Below are positions 8,591 through 17,006 of a DNA stretch of 64,000 bases, one piece after another. The notes beneath the pieces are model-generated. The model did no database searches. It was not told the origin of the DNA and saw only the letters and a list, made by a program, of their open reading frames with translations. Made by a program: the position numbers and the translations under genes. Source of the stretch: Acetobacteraceae bacterium AT-5844 (GTDB lineage Bacteria; Pseudomonadota; Alphaproteobacteria; Acetobacterales; Acetobacteraceae); NCBI GenBank assembly GCA_000245075.1, contig JH599935.1:1-64000 (forward strand). The letters run 5' to 3'. How positions within the stretch are numbered: the stretch's first letter is position 1; each line of letters opens with the position of its first letter.

Positions 8591-9937
8591 TCAGAAGAAT
8601 TCCCGCAACAGCAGCACATTCAGCACCAGGATGAGCACCGCCGAGGCCCAGCCCAGCACCACCTGCCAGCGGGGCGTGGCGAGCGCCCCCAGTTGCTTCC
8701 TGTCACTGGCGAACATCATCAGCGGGATGACGGCGAAGGGGAGCTGGAGCGAGAGCACCACCTGCGACAGGACGAGAAGCTGCGCGGTGCCGCTCTCGCC
8801 ATAGAGCCAGGTGACGACGACGGCGGGCACGATGGCGATGGCTCGCGTCACCAGCCGCCGGAGGGCGGGTGGCAGACGGATGCGCAGGAAGCCTTCCATC
8901 ACCACCTGGCCGGCGATGGTGGCGGTGACGGTGGAATTAAGCCCGCAGGCCAGCAGCGCGACGGCGAAGAGGGTGGGCGCGGCCGCGCCGAGCAGCGGCG
9001 CCAGCAGGGCATGGGCTTGCCCGATCTCGGCCACTTCCGTCTGCCCGCGCACATGGAAGGCGGCGGCCGCGGTGATCAGGATGGCGGAGTTGATGAGCAG
9101 CGCGATGGCCAGGGCCACGGTGCTGTCCAGGCTGGCGAAGCGGATAGCCTCCTTCTTGGAGGCGACGTCGTGGCCTGTGTCGCGCGACTGCACGATGGCG
9201 GTGTGCAGATAGAGGTTATGGGGCATCACCGTCGCGCCCAGGATGCCCAGCGCGAGGTAGAGCTGCGTGTTGTCGGTGACGATGGAGGCGCTGGGCAGGT
9301 AGCCACGCAGCACCTCGCTCCACACCGGGTCCGCCAGCGCCACCTGCCCAATGAAGCAGGCGGCGATCAGGGCGATGAGGCCGATGACAAACGCCTCCAG
9401 CCAGCGCATGCCTTTGTGCTGCAGCCAGAGGATCAGCACCGTGTCCAGCACGGTCAGCAGCACGCCCTCCAGCAATGGCAGGCCGAAGAGTAGTTGCAGG
9501 GCGATGGCGGTGCCGATGACCTCGGCGAGATCGGTGGCGCAGATGGCGGTTTCCGCCATGAGCCAGAGCGGGATGGCGGCGCGCCGCGGGAAGCGCTCGC
9601 GGCAGAGCTGCGCCAGATCCTGCCCCGTGGCGATGCCGATGCGGGTGCAGATGGCCTGCAACAGCATGGCCATGAGCGAGGACAGCAGCGCGATACTGAG
9701 CAGCGTGTAGCCGAAGGCTGAGCCGCCGGCGATGGCGGTCGCCCAGTTGCCAGGGTCCATATAGCCCACGGCCACCATATAGCCTGGCCCGATGAAGGCC
9801 AGCAGCCGCCGCAGCCATCCCCCTGCGCCCGGGACGCGGACGCTGCGATGGATCTCGCTGAGGCTGGGCGGGTGAGGGGAGGCGGCGGTCACGGCCGGGG
9901 CGGGCGGCTCGCGAAGGCCGGGGTCAGTTCTGTACAT
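8591..9937 (-). CDS. mntH: Nramp-family Mn2+/Fe2+ transporter
   Basis: Proton-coupled uptake of Mn2+ (and Fe2+) across the inner membrane. The 448-aa protein has about 11 hydrophobic segments. Metal-binding residues occur in the TM1 motif DPGNWATAI (near residue 61) and the TM6 motif MPHNLYLH. The N-terminus has an unusually long hydrophilic Pro-rich leader of about 45 residues before [10 protein letters not shown], longer than in E. coli MntH, so a later start cannot be excluded. A candidate MntR operator lies 32-47 nt upstream of the ATG. Confidence 0.95.
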   Translation of the reverse strand: MYRTDPGLREPPAPAVTAASPHPPSLSEIHRSVRVPGAGGWLRRLLAFIGPGYMVAVGYMDPGNWATAIAGGSAFGYTLLSIALLSSLMAMLLQAICTRIGIATGQDLAQLCRERFPRRAAIPLWLMAETAICATDLAEVIGTAIALQLLFGLPLLEGVLLTVLDTVLILWLQHKGMRWLEAFVIGLIALIAACFIGQVALADPVWSEVLRGYLPSASIVTDNTQLYLALGILGATVMPHNLYLHTAIVQSRDTGHDVASKKEAIRFASLDSTVALAIALLINSAILITAAAAFHVRGQTEVAEIGQAHALLAPLLGAAAPTLFAVALLACGLNSTVTATIAGQVVMEGFLRIRLPPALRRLVTRAIAIVPAVVVTWLYGESGTAQLLVLSQVVLSLQLPFAVIPLMMFASDRKQLGALATPRWQVVLGWASAVLILVLNVLLLREFF

Positions 9938-9959
9938 CCTGCACGCATCTCGTGCCCCG

Positions 9960-9989
9960 TATTGAGCCTGTAGCCGAGGCTACATTCAA
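9960..9989 (-). promoter_or_regulatory. mntH promoter with candidate MntR operator
   Basis: A 16-bp palindrome at 9969-9984 reads TGTAGCCTCGGCTACA on the minus strand. Its TAGC-N4-GCTA core matches the core of the E. coli MntR box (ATAGC-N4-GCTAT, from memory). It lies inside the spacer of a possible sigma70 promoter: TTGAAT (9989-9984), 18 nt, TCAATA (9965-9960). Binding there would block mntH transcription when Mn is plentiful. The palindrome is directly visible; the regulator identity is inferred. Confidence 0.6.
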
Positions 9990-10047
9990 GCGGGAGCAGG
10001 GAAAGATGACGAAAAGGACATGTTGAGGCTGTGGCCGCCGCCCGGCT

Positions 10048-10971
10048 TCAGGCTTCCAGCAGGCGGCGGGCGGCTGCGGCGTCCTCGGCGATCTGTGCCG
10101 TCAGCTCCGCGAGGCCGGAGAACTTCTTCTCCGGGCGTAGGAAGGAAACGAGGCCAATGCTGATGTCCTGCCCGTACAGGTCTTCCGCGAAGTCGAAGAG
10201 ATGGGCTTCCACCCGGCTCTCCGTGCCGCCCACGGTCGGCCGTGCGCCGATATTGGCGACGCCCTTCACCACCCGGCCATCCGCCAGGCGCACCCGCACG
10301 GCATAGACGCCGCGCGCCGGCTCCAGATGGCGGCCGAGCGGGACATTGGCGGTGGGGAAGCCGATGGTCCGGCCGCGCTTGTCTCCATGGGAGACCGGGC
10401 CCTGGATTTCCCAGTCGCGGCCGAGCTTGCGCGCCGCACGCTCGGGATAGCCATCCTGCAGCACCCGGCGGATGCGGGTGGAGGACAGAGGGCCCTCTTC
10501 ATCCGAGACCGGCGGTACCACGGTGATGCCCATGCCGAGCATCTCGGCATGGTGGGAGAGGAAAGCGACATCCCCTCCGCGCCGGTGGCCGAAGGCGAAA
10601 TCGGTGCCGCAGGAGAGATGCCTGGCACCCAGCGCGCCGTGCAGGACCTCATGGACGAAGGCTTCCGCCGGCATGGCGGCCAGGGTGGTATCGAATTGCA
10701 GCGCCAGCACGAAGGCGCAGCCCAGCGCGGAAAGCTGTTCCACCTTGGCGGGCAGCAGAGTCAGGCGGAAGGGCGGGTCGTCGGGGCGGAAATGCTCGCG
10801 CGGATGCGGCTCGAAGGTCAGGCAGCCGAGCTTCAACTCGGGGCGCGCCGCATGGGCAGCCGCCAGCACCGCGCGGTGGCCGCGATGCATGCCATCGAAA
10901 TTGCCCAGCGCCAGGGTGGCGCCACGCGCCTCCTCCGGCACCGCGTGCCAGTCGCGCAGCAGCAGGGTCAT
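10048..10971 (-). CDS. ribF: Bifunctional riboflavin kinase/FAD synthetase
   Basis: Converts riboflavin to FMN and then FAD in the cytosol. 307 aa. The N-terminal nucleotidyl-transferase domain shows ALGNFDGMHRGHRAV (HxGH) and SSTRIRR; the C-terminal flavokinase domain shows GRTIGFPTANV and the YAVRV/GVANIGARPTVGG strand pair. The ATG at 10971 overlaps the TGA of the LOG-family gene in ATGA and is chosen over an in-frame start 7 codons earlier. Length and motifs are typical. Confidence 0.95.
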   Translation of the reverse strand: MTLLLRDWHAVPEEARGATLALGNFDGMHRGHRAVLAAAHAARPELKLGCLTFEPHPREHFRPDDPPFRLTLLPAKVEQLSALGCAFVLALQFDTTLAAMPAEAFVHEVLHGALGARHLSCGTDFAFGHRRGGDVAFLSHHAEMLGMGITVVPPVSDEEGPLSSTRIRRVLQDGYPERAARKLGRDWEIQGPVSHGDKRGRTIGFPTANVPLGRHLEPARGVYAVRVRLADGRVVKGVANIGARPTVGGTESRVEAHLFDFAEDLYGQDISIGLVSFLRPEKKFSGLAELTAQIAEDAAAARRLLEA

Positions 10972-11588
10972 CGCTGGGAGGGAGCCACCCACTTATCGGC
11001 CTTGGGCGCGCTGAAGGCCGCCAGCGCGTCCAGCGCCTTCATCGGGTCCGCGGTGAAGCTGGCGATGGGGCGCTGCTCCGGCTTCACGAAGCCATTGCTC
11101 ACCATATGGTCGAACAGCTTGGCCATGCTCTGCCAGTAGCCGTCGGTATCCAGGAAAACGATGCCCTTGTTGTGGATACCGAGCTGGGTCCAGGTGAAGG
11201 CCTCCACCGCCTCCTCCAGCGTGCCGACGCCACCGGGCAGCACGACGAAGCCGTCCGACAGGTCGGCCATCATCTTCTTCCGCTCATGCATCGTGCCGAC
11301 GACATGCAGATGGGTAATGGCACCATGGCCGACCTCGCGGCGCATCAGCACTTCGGGAATGATGCCCGTTACCTCGGCGCCCGCCTTCATGGCGGCGTCA
11401 GCCACGATGCCCATCAGCCCGACCTTGCCGCCGCCATAGACCAGGCCCAGCCCGCGTGCCGCGATGGCTTCGCCCATGGCGCGGGCGGCGTCGGCATAGG
11501 CAGGGTTCACACCGGGATTGGCGCCGCAAAAGACGCAGATGCGCTTCAGGCCCGGGCGTTCTGGCTGGTCGGTCTCGAAATCGGTCAC
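10968..11588 (-). CDS. LOG-family (TIGR00730) nucleotide phosphoribohydrolase
   Basis: 206-aa Rossmann-fold protein of the family formerly called lysine decarboxylases. Signatures are GGGKVGLMG and the catalytic PGGVGTLEE. Characterised members release cytokinin bases from their riboside monophosphates or hydrolyse nucleoside 5'-monophosphates. The start is a GTG at 11588 preceded by GGAGAGACC; no ATG is available upstream in a sensible position. It overlaps ribF, so the two are probably co-translated. Confidence 0.9.
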   Translation of the reverse strand: MTDFETDQPERPGLKRICVFCGANPGVNPAYADAARAMGEAIAARGLGLVYGGGKVGLMGIVADAAMKAGAEVTGIIPEVLMRREVGHGAITHLHVVGTMHERKKMMADLSDGFVVLPGGVGTLEEAVEAFTWTQLGIHNKGIVFLDTDGYWQSMAKLFDHMVSNGFVKPEQRPIASFTADPMKALDALAAFSAPKADKWVAPSQR

Positions 11589-11755
11589 GGTCTCTCCGTT
11601 CAATGATAAGGCAGGCGGAGGCGAATCGTTGCTGGGCTTAGACCCGCCGGGGCGGCTGGACAAGGCCGGGCAGATGGACGCGGCAAGGCGCATGGACAAG
11701 GCACCCGAGCGGGGCCACAACCATTGACCGTTTTGCATCAGAGGACGTGTCGCCC

Positions 11756-12904
11756 ATGCCCGCCACAAGGATCGGCTCCAGCCAGCAACTGCTGAAGGAA
11801 TTGCAGGCGTGGGTGGAACATGAGACGCCCACCACCGATCCGGCGGCCATCGACGCGCTGATGGACAAGGCCGAGGCTGAGCTGCGCGCGGTGGGCGCCA
11901 TTGTGGAGCGTATTCCGGGCCGCGACGGCTTCGGCGGCCAGCTTGTGGCGCGTACCCCTGCTTCCACCGCGCTCAGCAATGGCGCGCCGGTACTGGTCTC
12001 CGGCCATTTGGATACGGTGTGGGATCACGGCACGCTGGAAAAGACCAATCCCTTCCGCGTGGAAGGCGACAAGGCTTACGGCCCCGGCATCTATGACATG
12101 AAGGCGGGCAGCTTCGCCGCCTTCTACTCGATGCGGGAGATCCTGAAGCAAGGGGTGAAGACCCGCCGGCCCATTACGCTGCTGCTGACCTCCGATGAGG
12201 AAGTGGGCAGCCCGACCAGCCGTGACCTGATTGAAACGGAGGCGAAGCGCGCCTGCGCCGTGCTGATTCCCGAACCCGCCGGCAACCCCGGCAAGGCCTG
12301 CGTCACGGCGCGCAAGGGCGTTGGCCGCTTCGTGGTGAAGGTGGCGGGGCAGAGCGCCCATGCCGGAGGCAATTGGGAAGAAGGCGCCAGCGCCATTGTG
12401 ACGCTGGCCCGGATCATCACCCAGATCCATGGGCTGGTGGACCTACCGGGCGGCACCACCACCAATTGCGCGCCGATCTGGGGCGGGACGCGGCCAAACG
12501 TCATTCCGAACGAAGCGGGATGCGAGGTGGATTTCCGCGTCGCGACCGTGGCGGATGGGGAGCGCGTGGTGGCGGCGGTGATGGCCATGGCCGGCCAGCA
12601 GCCGGAGGGTACCACGGTGACCATCACCGGTGGCGTGAACCGCCCGCCGATGGAGGAAAGCGCCGGCGCCCTGGCCATTTACGCCAAGGCCAAGGCTGCC
12701 GCGGCGGCGCAGGGCTACGACCTGCCGAAGCAGCACCGCGGCGGTGGTTCGGACGGTAATTTCACCGCGGCCCTCGGCATCCCCACGCTGGACGGGATGG
12801 GCTGCTCCGGCGCGGGCGCGCATGCGGAGTTCGAGCATATCCTGTGGGAAGAGCTGGCGGCGCGGACGGCCGTGCTGTGTGAATTGCTGGAGACACTGGA
12901 GTAG
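11756..12904 (+). CDS. M20 family metallopeptidase (carboxypeptidase G2-like)
   Basis: 382-aa zinc hydrolase cleaving a C-terminal amino acid (classically glutamate) from N-acyl substrates. Di-zinc motifs in order: SGHLDTV (His, Asp), GPGIYDMKAG (bridging Asp), TSDEEVGSP (catalytic and ligand Glu), LIPEPAG (Glu) and the late HAEFEHI His. A central dimerisation domain with GQSAHAGG is present. Start: the ATG at 11756 is preferred to a GTG at 11747, because the GAGG at 11741-11744 would be only 2 nt from the GTG. No signal peptide, so cytosolic. The substrate is not deducible. Confidence 0.9.
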   Translation: MPATRIGSSQQLLKELQAWVEHETPTTDPAAIDALMDKAEAELRAVGAIVERIPGRDGFGGQLVARTPASTALSNGAPVLVSGHLDTVWDHGTLEKTNPFRVEGDKAYGPGIYDMKAGSFAAFYSMREILKQGVKTRRPITLLLTSDEEVGSPTSRDLIETEAKRACAVLIPEPAGNPGKACVTARKGVGRFVVKVAGQSAHAGGNWEEGASAIVTLARIITQIHGLVDLPGGTTTNCAPIWGGTRPNVIPNEAGCEVDFRVATVADGERVVAAVMAMAGQQPEGTTVTITGGVNRPPMEESAGALAIYAKAKAAAAAQGYDLPKQHRGGGSDGNFTAALGIPTLDGMGCSGAGAHAEFEHILWEELAARTAVLCELLETLE

Positions 12905-13148
12905 GGCAGCCAAGCGAGCCGAGGCCACCACAGCCTGAAACGGCTGCGGTAGTCTTGGTGGAACACTGGAATGCTTCAGAATGCGGGAAAGCGGCGACAA
13001 CGCCGCCGCTTTCCAAAGGCGCTGGATTTTAAATGTGCATCGATAAAGCGGCTGCGCTCCAAGCCGACCGCTTCCGCCGAGCCTCGCATGACAACCGCGG
13101 CTGAGCAGAGTCGCCGGACACAGCACCAACCTTGGCGTCAGATCGCGG
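12905..13148. other. Structured intergenic region between convergent genes
   Basis: 244 nt holding several potential hairpins. CCACCA (from about 12926) can pair with TGGTGG near 12957-12962 enclosing a CAGCC/GGCTG stem. A strong 11-bp stem lies at 12986-13014 (listed separately), and AAGCGG/CCGCTT with an inner CGGCT/AAGCCG pair lies at about 13047-13075. No gene recognised. Confidence 0.5.
12986..13014. terminator. Terminator-like hairpin between convergent M20 genes
   Basis: GGAAAGCGGCG (12986-12996) pairs with CGCCGCTTTCC (13004-13014) around a 7-nt loop: an 11-bp, GC-rich stem in the gap between two convergent genes. There is no clean T run on the plus side. Confidence 0.6.
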
Positions 13149-14267
13149 TCAGGCTGCCGCGCTGCTCAGGATCTGGCGGAACACCGGCACGGCTGCCGCC
13201 AGCAGCGCCACCCGCGCCCGTTCATGCGGGCTGTGGGCGGTATCCATGACCTCCGGCCCGAGAATGGCGCAGGGGGCGACGCTCTGCAGCTCGCTGGCAT
13301 CGGTGCCGAAGGGGCGGGTTTCGGCGGTGCGCCCGGTTGCGGCTTCCACGGCGCGAATGAAGGGATGGTCCGCCGGCGTTTCCGGCGGCGGCCCCTGGCG
13401 GATGACGGTGAGCTGGATGCCGGCGCGCTGCGCGGCCTCCTCCACGGCCGAGACGATCGGCGTGGGGTCGATGCTACGGCTGTAGCGGAACTTGATCCGC
13501 GCCGTGGCCACCGGCACCGTGACGTTCACGGCGGCACCGTGATTGTCCAGGATCAGGTTGAAATCGGAGAAATGCGGCGTGTAGGTGGCATCGTGCAGGC
13601 TGGTGTCGTCCCGCAGGCGCTGCTGAAGCTCGCGCATTTCCACCAGGAAGGGGATCAGCGCCCAGTTGGCGTTGCGGCCGATGCCGAGGGAGGAATGGGC
13701 CTGCACCCCCTCCGCCACGGCCAGGAAGTCGATATTGCTGCGGTGGCCGCGCACCGGGATCATATTCGTGGGCTCGGCGACGATGATGCCGCGCGGCGCG
13801 GCCTTGCGCGCCAGGGCCGAGTGCTCGGCGATGAGCTTCGCGCCCTGCTTGGTGGTTTCCTCATCCGTCGTGATCAGCAGCGTGGCCGGCACATGCTTCG
13901 GCAGGCCCTTGGCGGCGATGATGCAGGCGGCCAGCGGGCCCTTCATATCGGCGGCGCCCAGCCCGTGCAGCACGCCATCGGCGTCGATGCGGCCGCTGAA
14001 GGGGTCATCGGCCCAGCCGGTATCGGGCACCGTGTCCATGTGGCCGGAGAGCGCGACACCTCCCGCAGGGCCCCGATGGGCCACGAGCACGCATTTGGCC
14101 ACGCCGCGCGGATCGGTGAAGGAAAGCCGCTCTACCTCGAACCCCGTGAGTTCGGCCGCGATGCGGTCCGCCAGGGGGTTGTTGCTCAGGAAGCTGCGGC
14201 TGTCGATGCGGACGAGGTCGGCCGCGAGGCGGGCAACGGAATCGACCAGGGGATCGGTGTGGCTCAT
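13149..14267 (-). CDS. M20 family deacetylase (acetylornithine deacetylase/ArgE-like)
   Basis: 372 aa. Zinc-site motifs: LSGHMDTVPDTGW (His, Asp), GLGAADMKGP (bridging Asp), TTDEETTKQG (Glu-Glu), IVAEPTN (Glu) and a late MDTAHSPHE (His). These fit the ArgE/DapE/aminoacylase branch of M20, and the strongest similarity I recognise is ArgE, which deacetylates N-acetylornithine; other N-acyl amino acids are possible. No signal peptide. It is divergent from the PLP enzyme with a 54-nt gap. No other arg gene is nearby, so I leave the symbol blank. Confidence 0.88.
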   Translation of the reverse strand: MSHTDPLVDSVARLAADLVRIDSRSFLSNNPLADRIAAELTGFEVERLSFTDPRGVAKCVLVAHRGPAGGVALSGHMDTVPDTGWADDPFSGRIDADGVLHGLGAADMKGPLAACIIAAKGLPKHVPATLLITTDEETTKQGAKLIAEHSALARKAAPRGIIVAEPTNMIPVRGHRSNIDFLAVAEGVQAHSSLGIGRNANWALIPFLVEMRELQQRLRDDTSLHDATYTPHFSDFNLILDNHGAAVNVTVPVATARIKFRYSRSIDPTPIVSAVEEAAQRAGIQLTVIRQGPPPETPADHPFIRAVEAATGRTAETRPFGTDASELQSVAPCAILGPEVMDTAHSPHERARVALLAAAVPVFRQILSSAAA

Positions 14268-14321
14268 GGCATGCGACTACACCTTGCGGGGCGCGCCACG
14301 GCAAGCCAGGGTTACGGCCCC

Positions 14322-15446
14322 ATGACGAATCCCGCCTATCTTGACCCGCGCACAGGCCAGACATGGCCCCTGGAAACCCCCCGCTGGTGCGGCCCCGAGG
14401 GGCAGCCCCTGCTGCTGACCGACCTGCCTGGCATCGGGCGCGATGAGATCGAGACCGGGGAGCGCTCCATCTGGCGTTACCGCGCCGCACTGCCCTTCGT
14501 GCCGGATGCGCCGATCAGCCTGGGCGAGGGCTGCACGCCACTGCTGGCGCGCGAATACGCAGGTGCCGTGGCGCATTTCAAATGCGAATGGTTCATGCCG
14601 AGCGGCAGCTTCAAGGACCGGGGCGCCTCCGTCATGCTCTCGCTGCTGCGGGCGCAGGGTATCACGCATGTGCTGGAGGATTCCTCGGGCAATGGCGGCG
14701 CCGCCATCTCCACCTATGCCGCGGCGGGCGGCATGCAGGCCAAGATCCTGGTGCCGGACTCCACCAGCCCGGCCAAGACGGTGCAGTCCCGTGCCGCGGG
14801 CGCGCAGATCGAGCTGATCCCCGGCAGCCGGCAGGATTGCGCGGATGCCGCGCTGGCGCAGGCGCAGAAGATTTTCTACGCCAGCCACAACTGGCACCCC
14901 TTCTTCCTGCACGGCACCAAGACCCTGGCCTATGAGCTGTGGGAGGATCTTGGCTTCCGCGCGCCGGACAACGTCATCGTGCCCTGTGGCGCCGGGTCCA
15001 ACGTGCTGGGCTGCGGCATCGGCTTCGGGGAGTTGCTGCGGGCGGGGCAGATCGCGCGCATGCCGCGTATTTTCGCGGCCCAGCCGGCGCATTGCGGGCC
15101 TATCGCCCGCGCCTTCCTGAAGCTGCCACAGGAAGCCGTGCGCCCCACCATGGCGGAGGGGACGGCCATTTCGCAGCCCATCCGCACGCCGGAAGCGCTC
15201 CTGGTGTTGCATGAAAGCCGGGGCGGCGCCGTGTTGCTGGAGGAGGCGGAGATCGCCGATGCCACCCGCGCCCTGGCGCGCCATGGCCTTTACGCCGAGC
15301 CGACCTCGGCCCAGGCGGCGGCGGCCTTCGCAAAATTACTGACGGCTGGGGCCATCAAGCCGGGGGAGACGACGGTGGTAGTGCTGACCGGTACGGGGCT
15401 GAAGGCCACGCAACGCCATGCCGCGCTGATCGGCATGAAACTGTGA
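14322..15446 (+). CDS. Threonine-synthase-like PLP-dependent enzyme
   Basis: 374-aa fold-type II PLP enzyme. SGSFKDRGAS carries the Schiff-base Lys, DSSGNGGAAIS the cofactor-phosphate loop, and GAGSNVLGCG the Gly-rich loop; the GTGLKATQ C-terminus is typical of threonine synthase. The first 30 residues (DPRTGQTWPL..WCGPEGQPL) resemble the N-terminal strand region of bacterial threonine synthases. It may make threonine from phosphohomoserine, but its coupling to an M81 peptidase gene suggests a catabolic lyase as an alternative. Its TGA overlaps the GTG of the next gene. Confidence 0.87.
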   Translation: MTNPAYLDPRTGQTWPLETPRWCGPEGQPLLLTDLPGIGRDEIETGERSIWRYRAALPFVPDAPISLGEGCTPLLAREYAGAVAHFKCEWFMPSGSFKDRGASVMLSLLRAQGITHVLEDSSGNGGAAISTYAAAGGMQAKILVPDSTSPAKTVQSRAAGAQIELIPGSRQDCADAALAQAQKIFYASHNWHPFFLHGTKTLAYELWEDLGFRAPDNVIVPCGAGSNVLGCGIGFGELLRAGQIARMPRIFAAQPAHCGPIARAFLKLPQEAVRPTMAEGTAISQPIRTPEALLVLHESRGGAVLLEEAEIADATRALARHGLYAEPTSAQAAAAFAKLLTAGAIKPGETTVVVLTGTGLKATQRHAALIGMKL

Positions 15447-16954
15447 CGGGCGGACCCCGTATCGCCCTGCTGGGCTTCTCCATCGAATGCAATCGCTTCG
15501 CGCCGCCAGCCGGTGCGGAGGATTTCCGCGTGCGGCTGGAAGGTGAGGCCATCCTGGCCGATGCCCGTGCCCGCGCGCCCAAGGCGCTGGCCGAGATGCC
15601 GGGCTTCGTCCAGGCGATGGACAAGGCCGCACCCTGGCAGCCTCGCCCCATCCTGCTCGCCATGGCCGAGCCGAACGGGCCGGTGGAGCAGGATGTCTTC
15701 GATGCGATGATGGCAAGCTGGCGCGCGGGGCTGGAAGCGCTGCGCGGCGCGGTGGAGGGCGTCTACTGCGTGCTGCATGGCGCGGCGCTGACCACGGGGC
15801 TGGACGACCCCGAGGGCGCCTTGCAGGGGCTGATCCGCGAGGTGCTGGGGCCGGATGTGCCGCTGGTATGCAGCTACGACCTGCACGCCAATGTCTCCGA
15901 CGCCATGGTGCGGGATTGCGACGCCTTCGTCGGCTACCGCACCAATCCGCATCTGGATATGCGGGAGCGTGGCATGGAAGCCGCCGCGCTGCTGCGGCGG
16001 CTGATGGCGGGTGAGCGGTTCCACCGCGCCTTTCGCCGCCTGCCGATCGTGGCACCCTCCGTCAGCCTGCTGACCTCGGAAGGGCCTTATGCCGAGATCA
16101 TCAATCTCGGCCAGGCGCGCGCCACCGTGCTGAGCCAGCGCAAGGTGGCGAATGTCTCCGTCATGGCTGGCTTCGCCTATGGCGACACGCCTTTCAACGG
16201 CTTCGCCATCATCGTGACGGGGCCGGACAAGGATGCATGCGAGGCGCTGGCGGATGAGTTGGCGAAAGCCGCCTGGGACCGGCGCGAGCGCTTCATCGCG
16301 AAGCTGACCTCCCTTCGGGAAGCCGTGGAGCGTGCGCAGACCAGCGAGGTACCGCTGTGCTTTGCCGATGTGGCGGATAATCCCGGCGGCGGCGGGCGCG
16401 GCAATACCATGTACATCCTGGAAGCCTTCCACAAAGCCGGGGTGCAGGATGCCGTCTTCGGCATCATCCATGACCCGGAACTGGCGGCGGAAGCGCATGC
16501 GCTGGGGAAGGGGGCGGCTTTCACTGCCCGCTTCAACCGGGGTGGAGCGCAGGGCTTCAGCAAGCCATTTACCGCACCCGCCGTGGTGCAGGCGCTCTCG
16601 GACGGAAAAATCACAGGCAGGCGCGGCATTTTTGCCAATACGGCCATCGACCTTGGCCCCACGGCCGCATTGCGGCTGGGCGGCATCGTGGTTGTTGTTG
16701 TGAGCCGGCGGACGCAATGCGCTGATCCGGTCTTTCTGGAGCATCTCGGCATCGACATCAGCGCGGCCCGTGCAGTGGTGGTGAAGTCGCGCGGGCATTT
16801 CCGGGGCGGCTTCGATGAGTTCTTCTCCGCGCCCCGCATCATCGAAGTGGATGTGCCGGGCCTGACTTCGCCGGTGCTGGACCGTTTCGAATGGAAGAGG
16901 CTGCCGAGGCCGGTGGTGCCGCTGGATGCCGGGGCGGTGTGGCAGGCCGGATGA
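15443..16954 (+). CDS. M81 family metallopeptidase (MlrC/microcystinase C-like)
   Basis: 503-aa member of the family named after MlrC, which degrades the linear tetrapeptide of microcystin. Conserved features: LGFSIECNRF near the start, YCVLHGAALTTG, CSYDLHANVSD (likely metal ligands Asp and His), YRTNPHLDM and ADVADNPGGGGRGN in the second half. The GTG start at 15443 overlaps the preceding TGA (GTGA), indicating translational coupling to the PLP enzyme. Most homologues outside Sphingomonadaceae act on unknown substrates, so microcystin degradation should not be assumed. Confidence 0.9.
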   Translation: MTGGPRIALLGFSIECNRFAPPAGAEDFRVRLEGEAILADARARAPKALAEMPGFVQAMDKAAPWQPRPILLAMAEPNGPVEQDVFDAMMASWRAGLEALRGAVEGVYCVLHGAALTTGLDDPEGALQGLIREVLGPDVPLVCSYDLHANVSDAMVRDCDAFVGYRTNPHLDMRERGMEAAALLRRLMAGERFHRAFRRLPIVAPSVSLLTSEGPYAEIINLGQARATVLSQRKVANVSVMAGFAYGDTPFNGFAIIVTGPDKDACEALADELAKAAWDRRERFIAKLTSLREAVERAQTSEVPLCFADVADNPGGGGRGNTMYILEAFHKAGVQDAVFGIIHDPELAAEAHALGKGAAFTARFNRGGAQGFSKPFTAPAVVQALSDGKITGRRGIFANTAIDLGPTAALRLGGIVVVVVSRRTQCADPVFLEHLGIDISAARAVVVKSRGHFRGGFDEFFSAPRIIEVDVPGLTSPVLDRFEWKRLPRPVVPLDAGAVWQAG

Positions 16955-16962
16955 TTCGCGCT

Positions 16963-16991
16963 GGGCAGGCGTTCATGAGAAACGCCTGCCC
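16963..16991. terminator. Terminator-like hairpin
   Basis: GGGCAGGCGTT (16963-16973) and AACGCCTGCCC (16981-16991) form a perfect 11-bp stem with a 7-nt loop between convergent genes ending at 16954 and 17007. No strong T run. Confidence 0.7.
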
Positions 16992-17006
16992 AACGGGATG
17001 AAATGG

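Noticed and set aside
13224-14321. In-frame upstream extension of the threonine-synthase-like gene
   Set aside because: It runs antisense through the ArgE-like gene; the real protein starts at the ATG at 14322.
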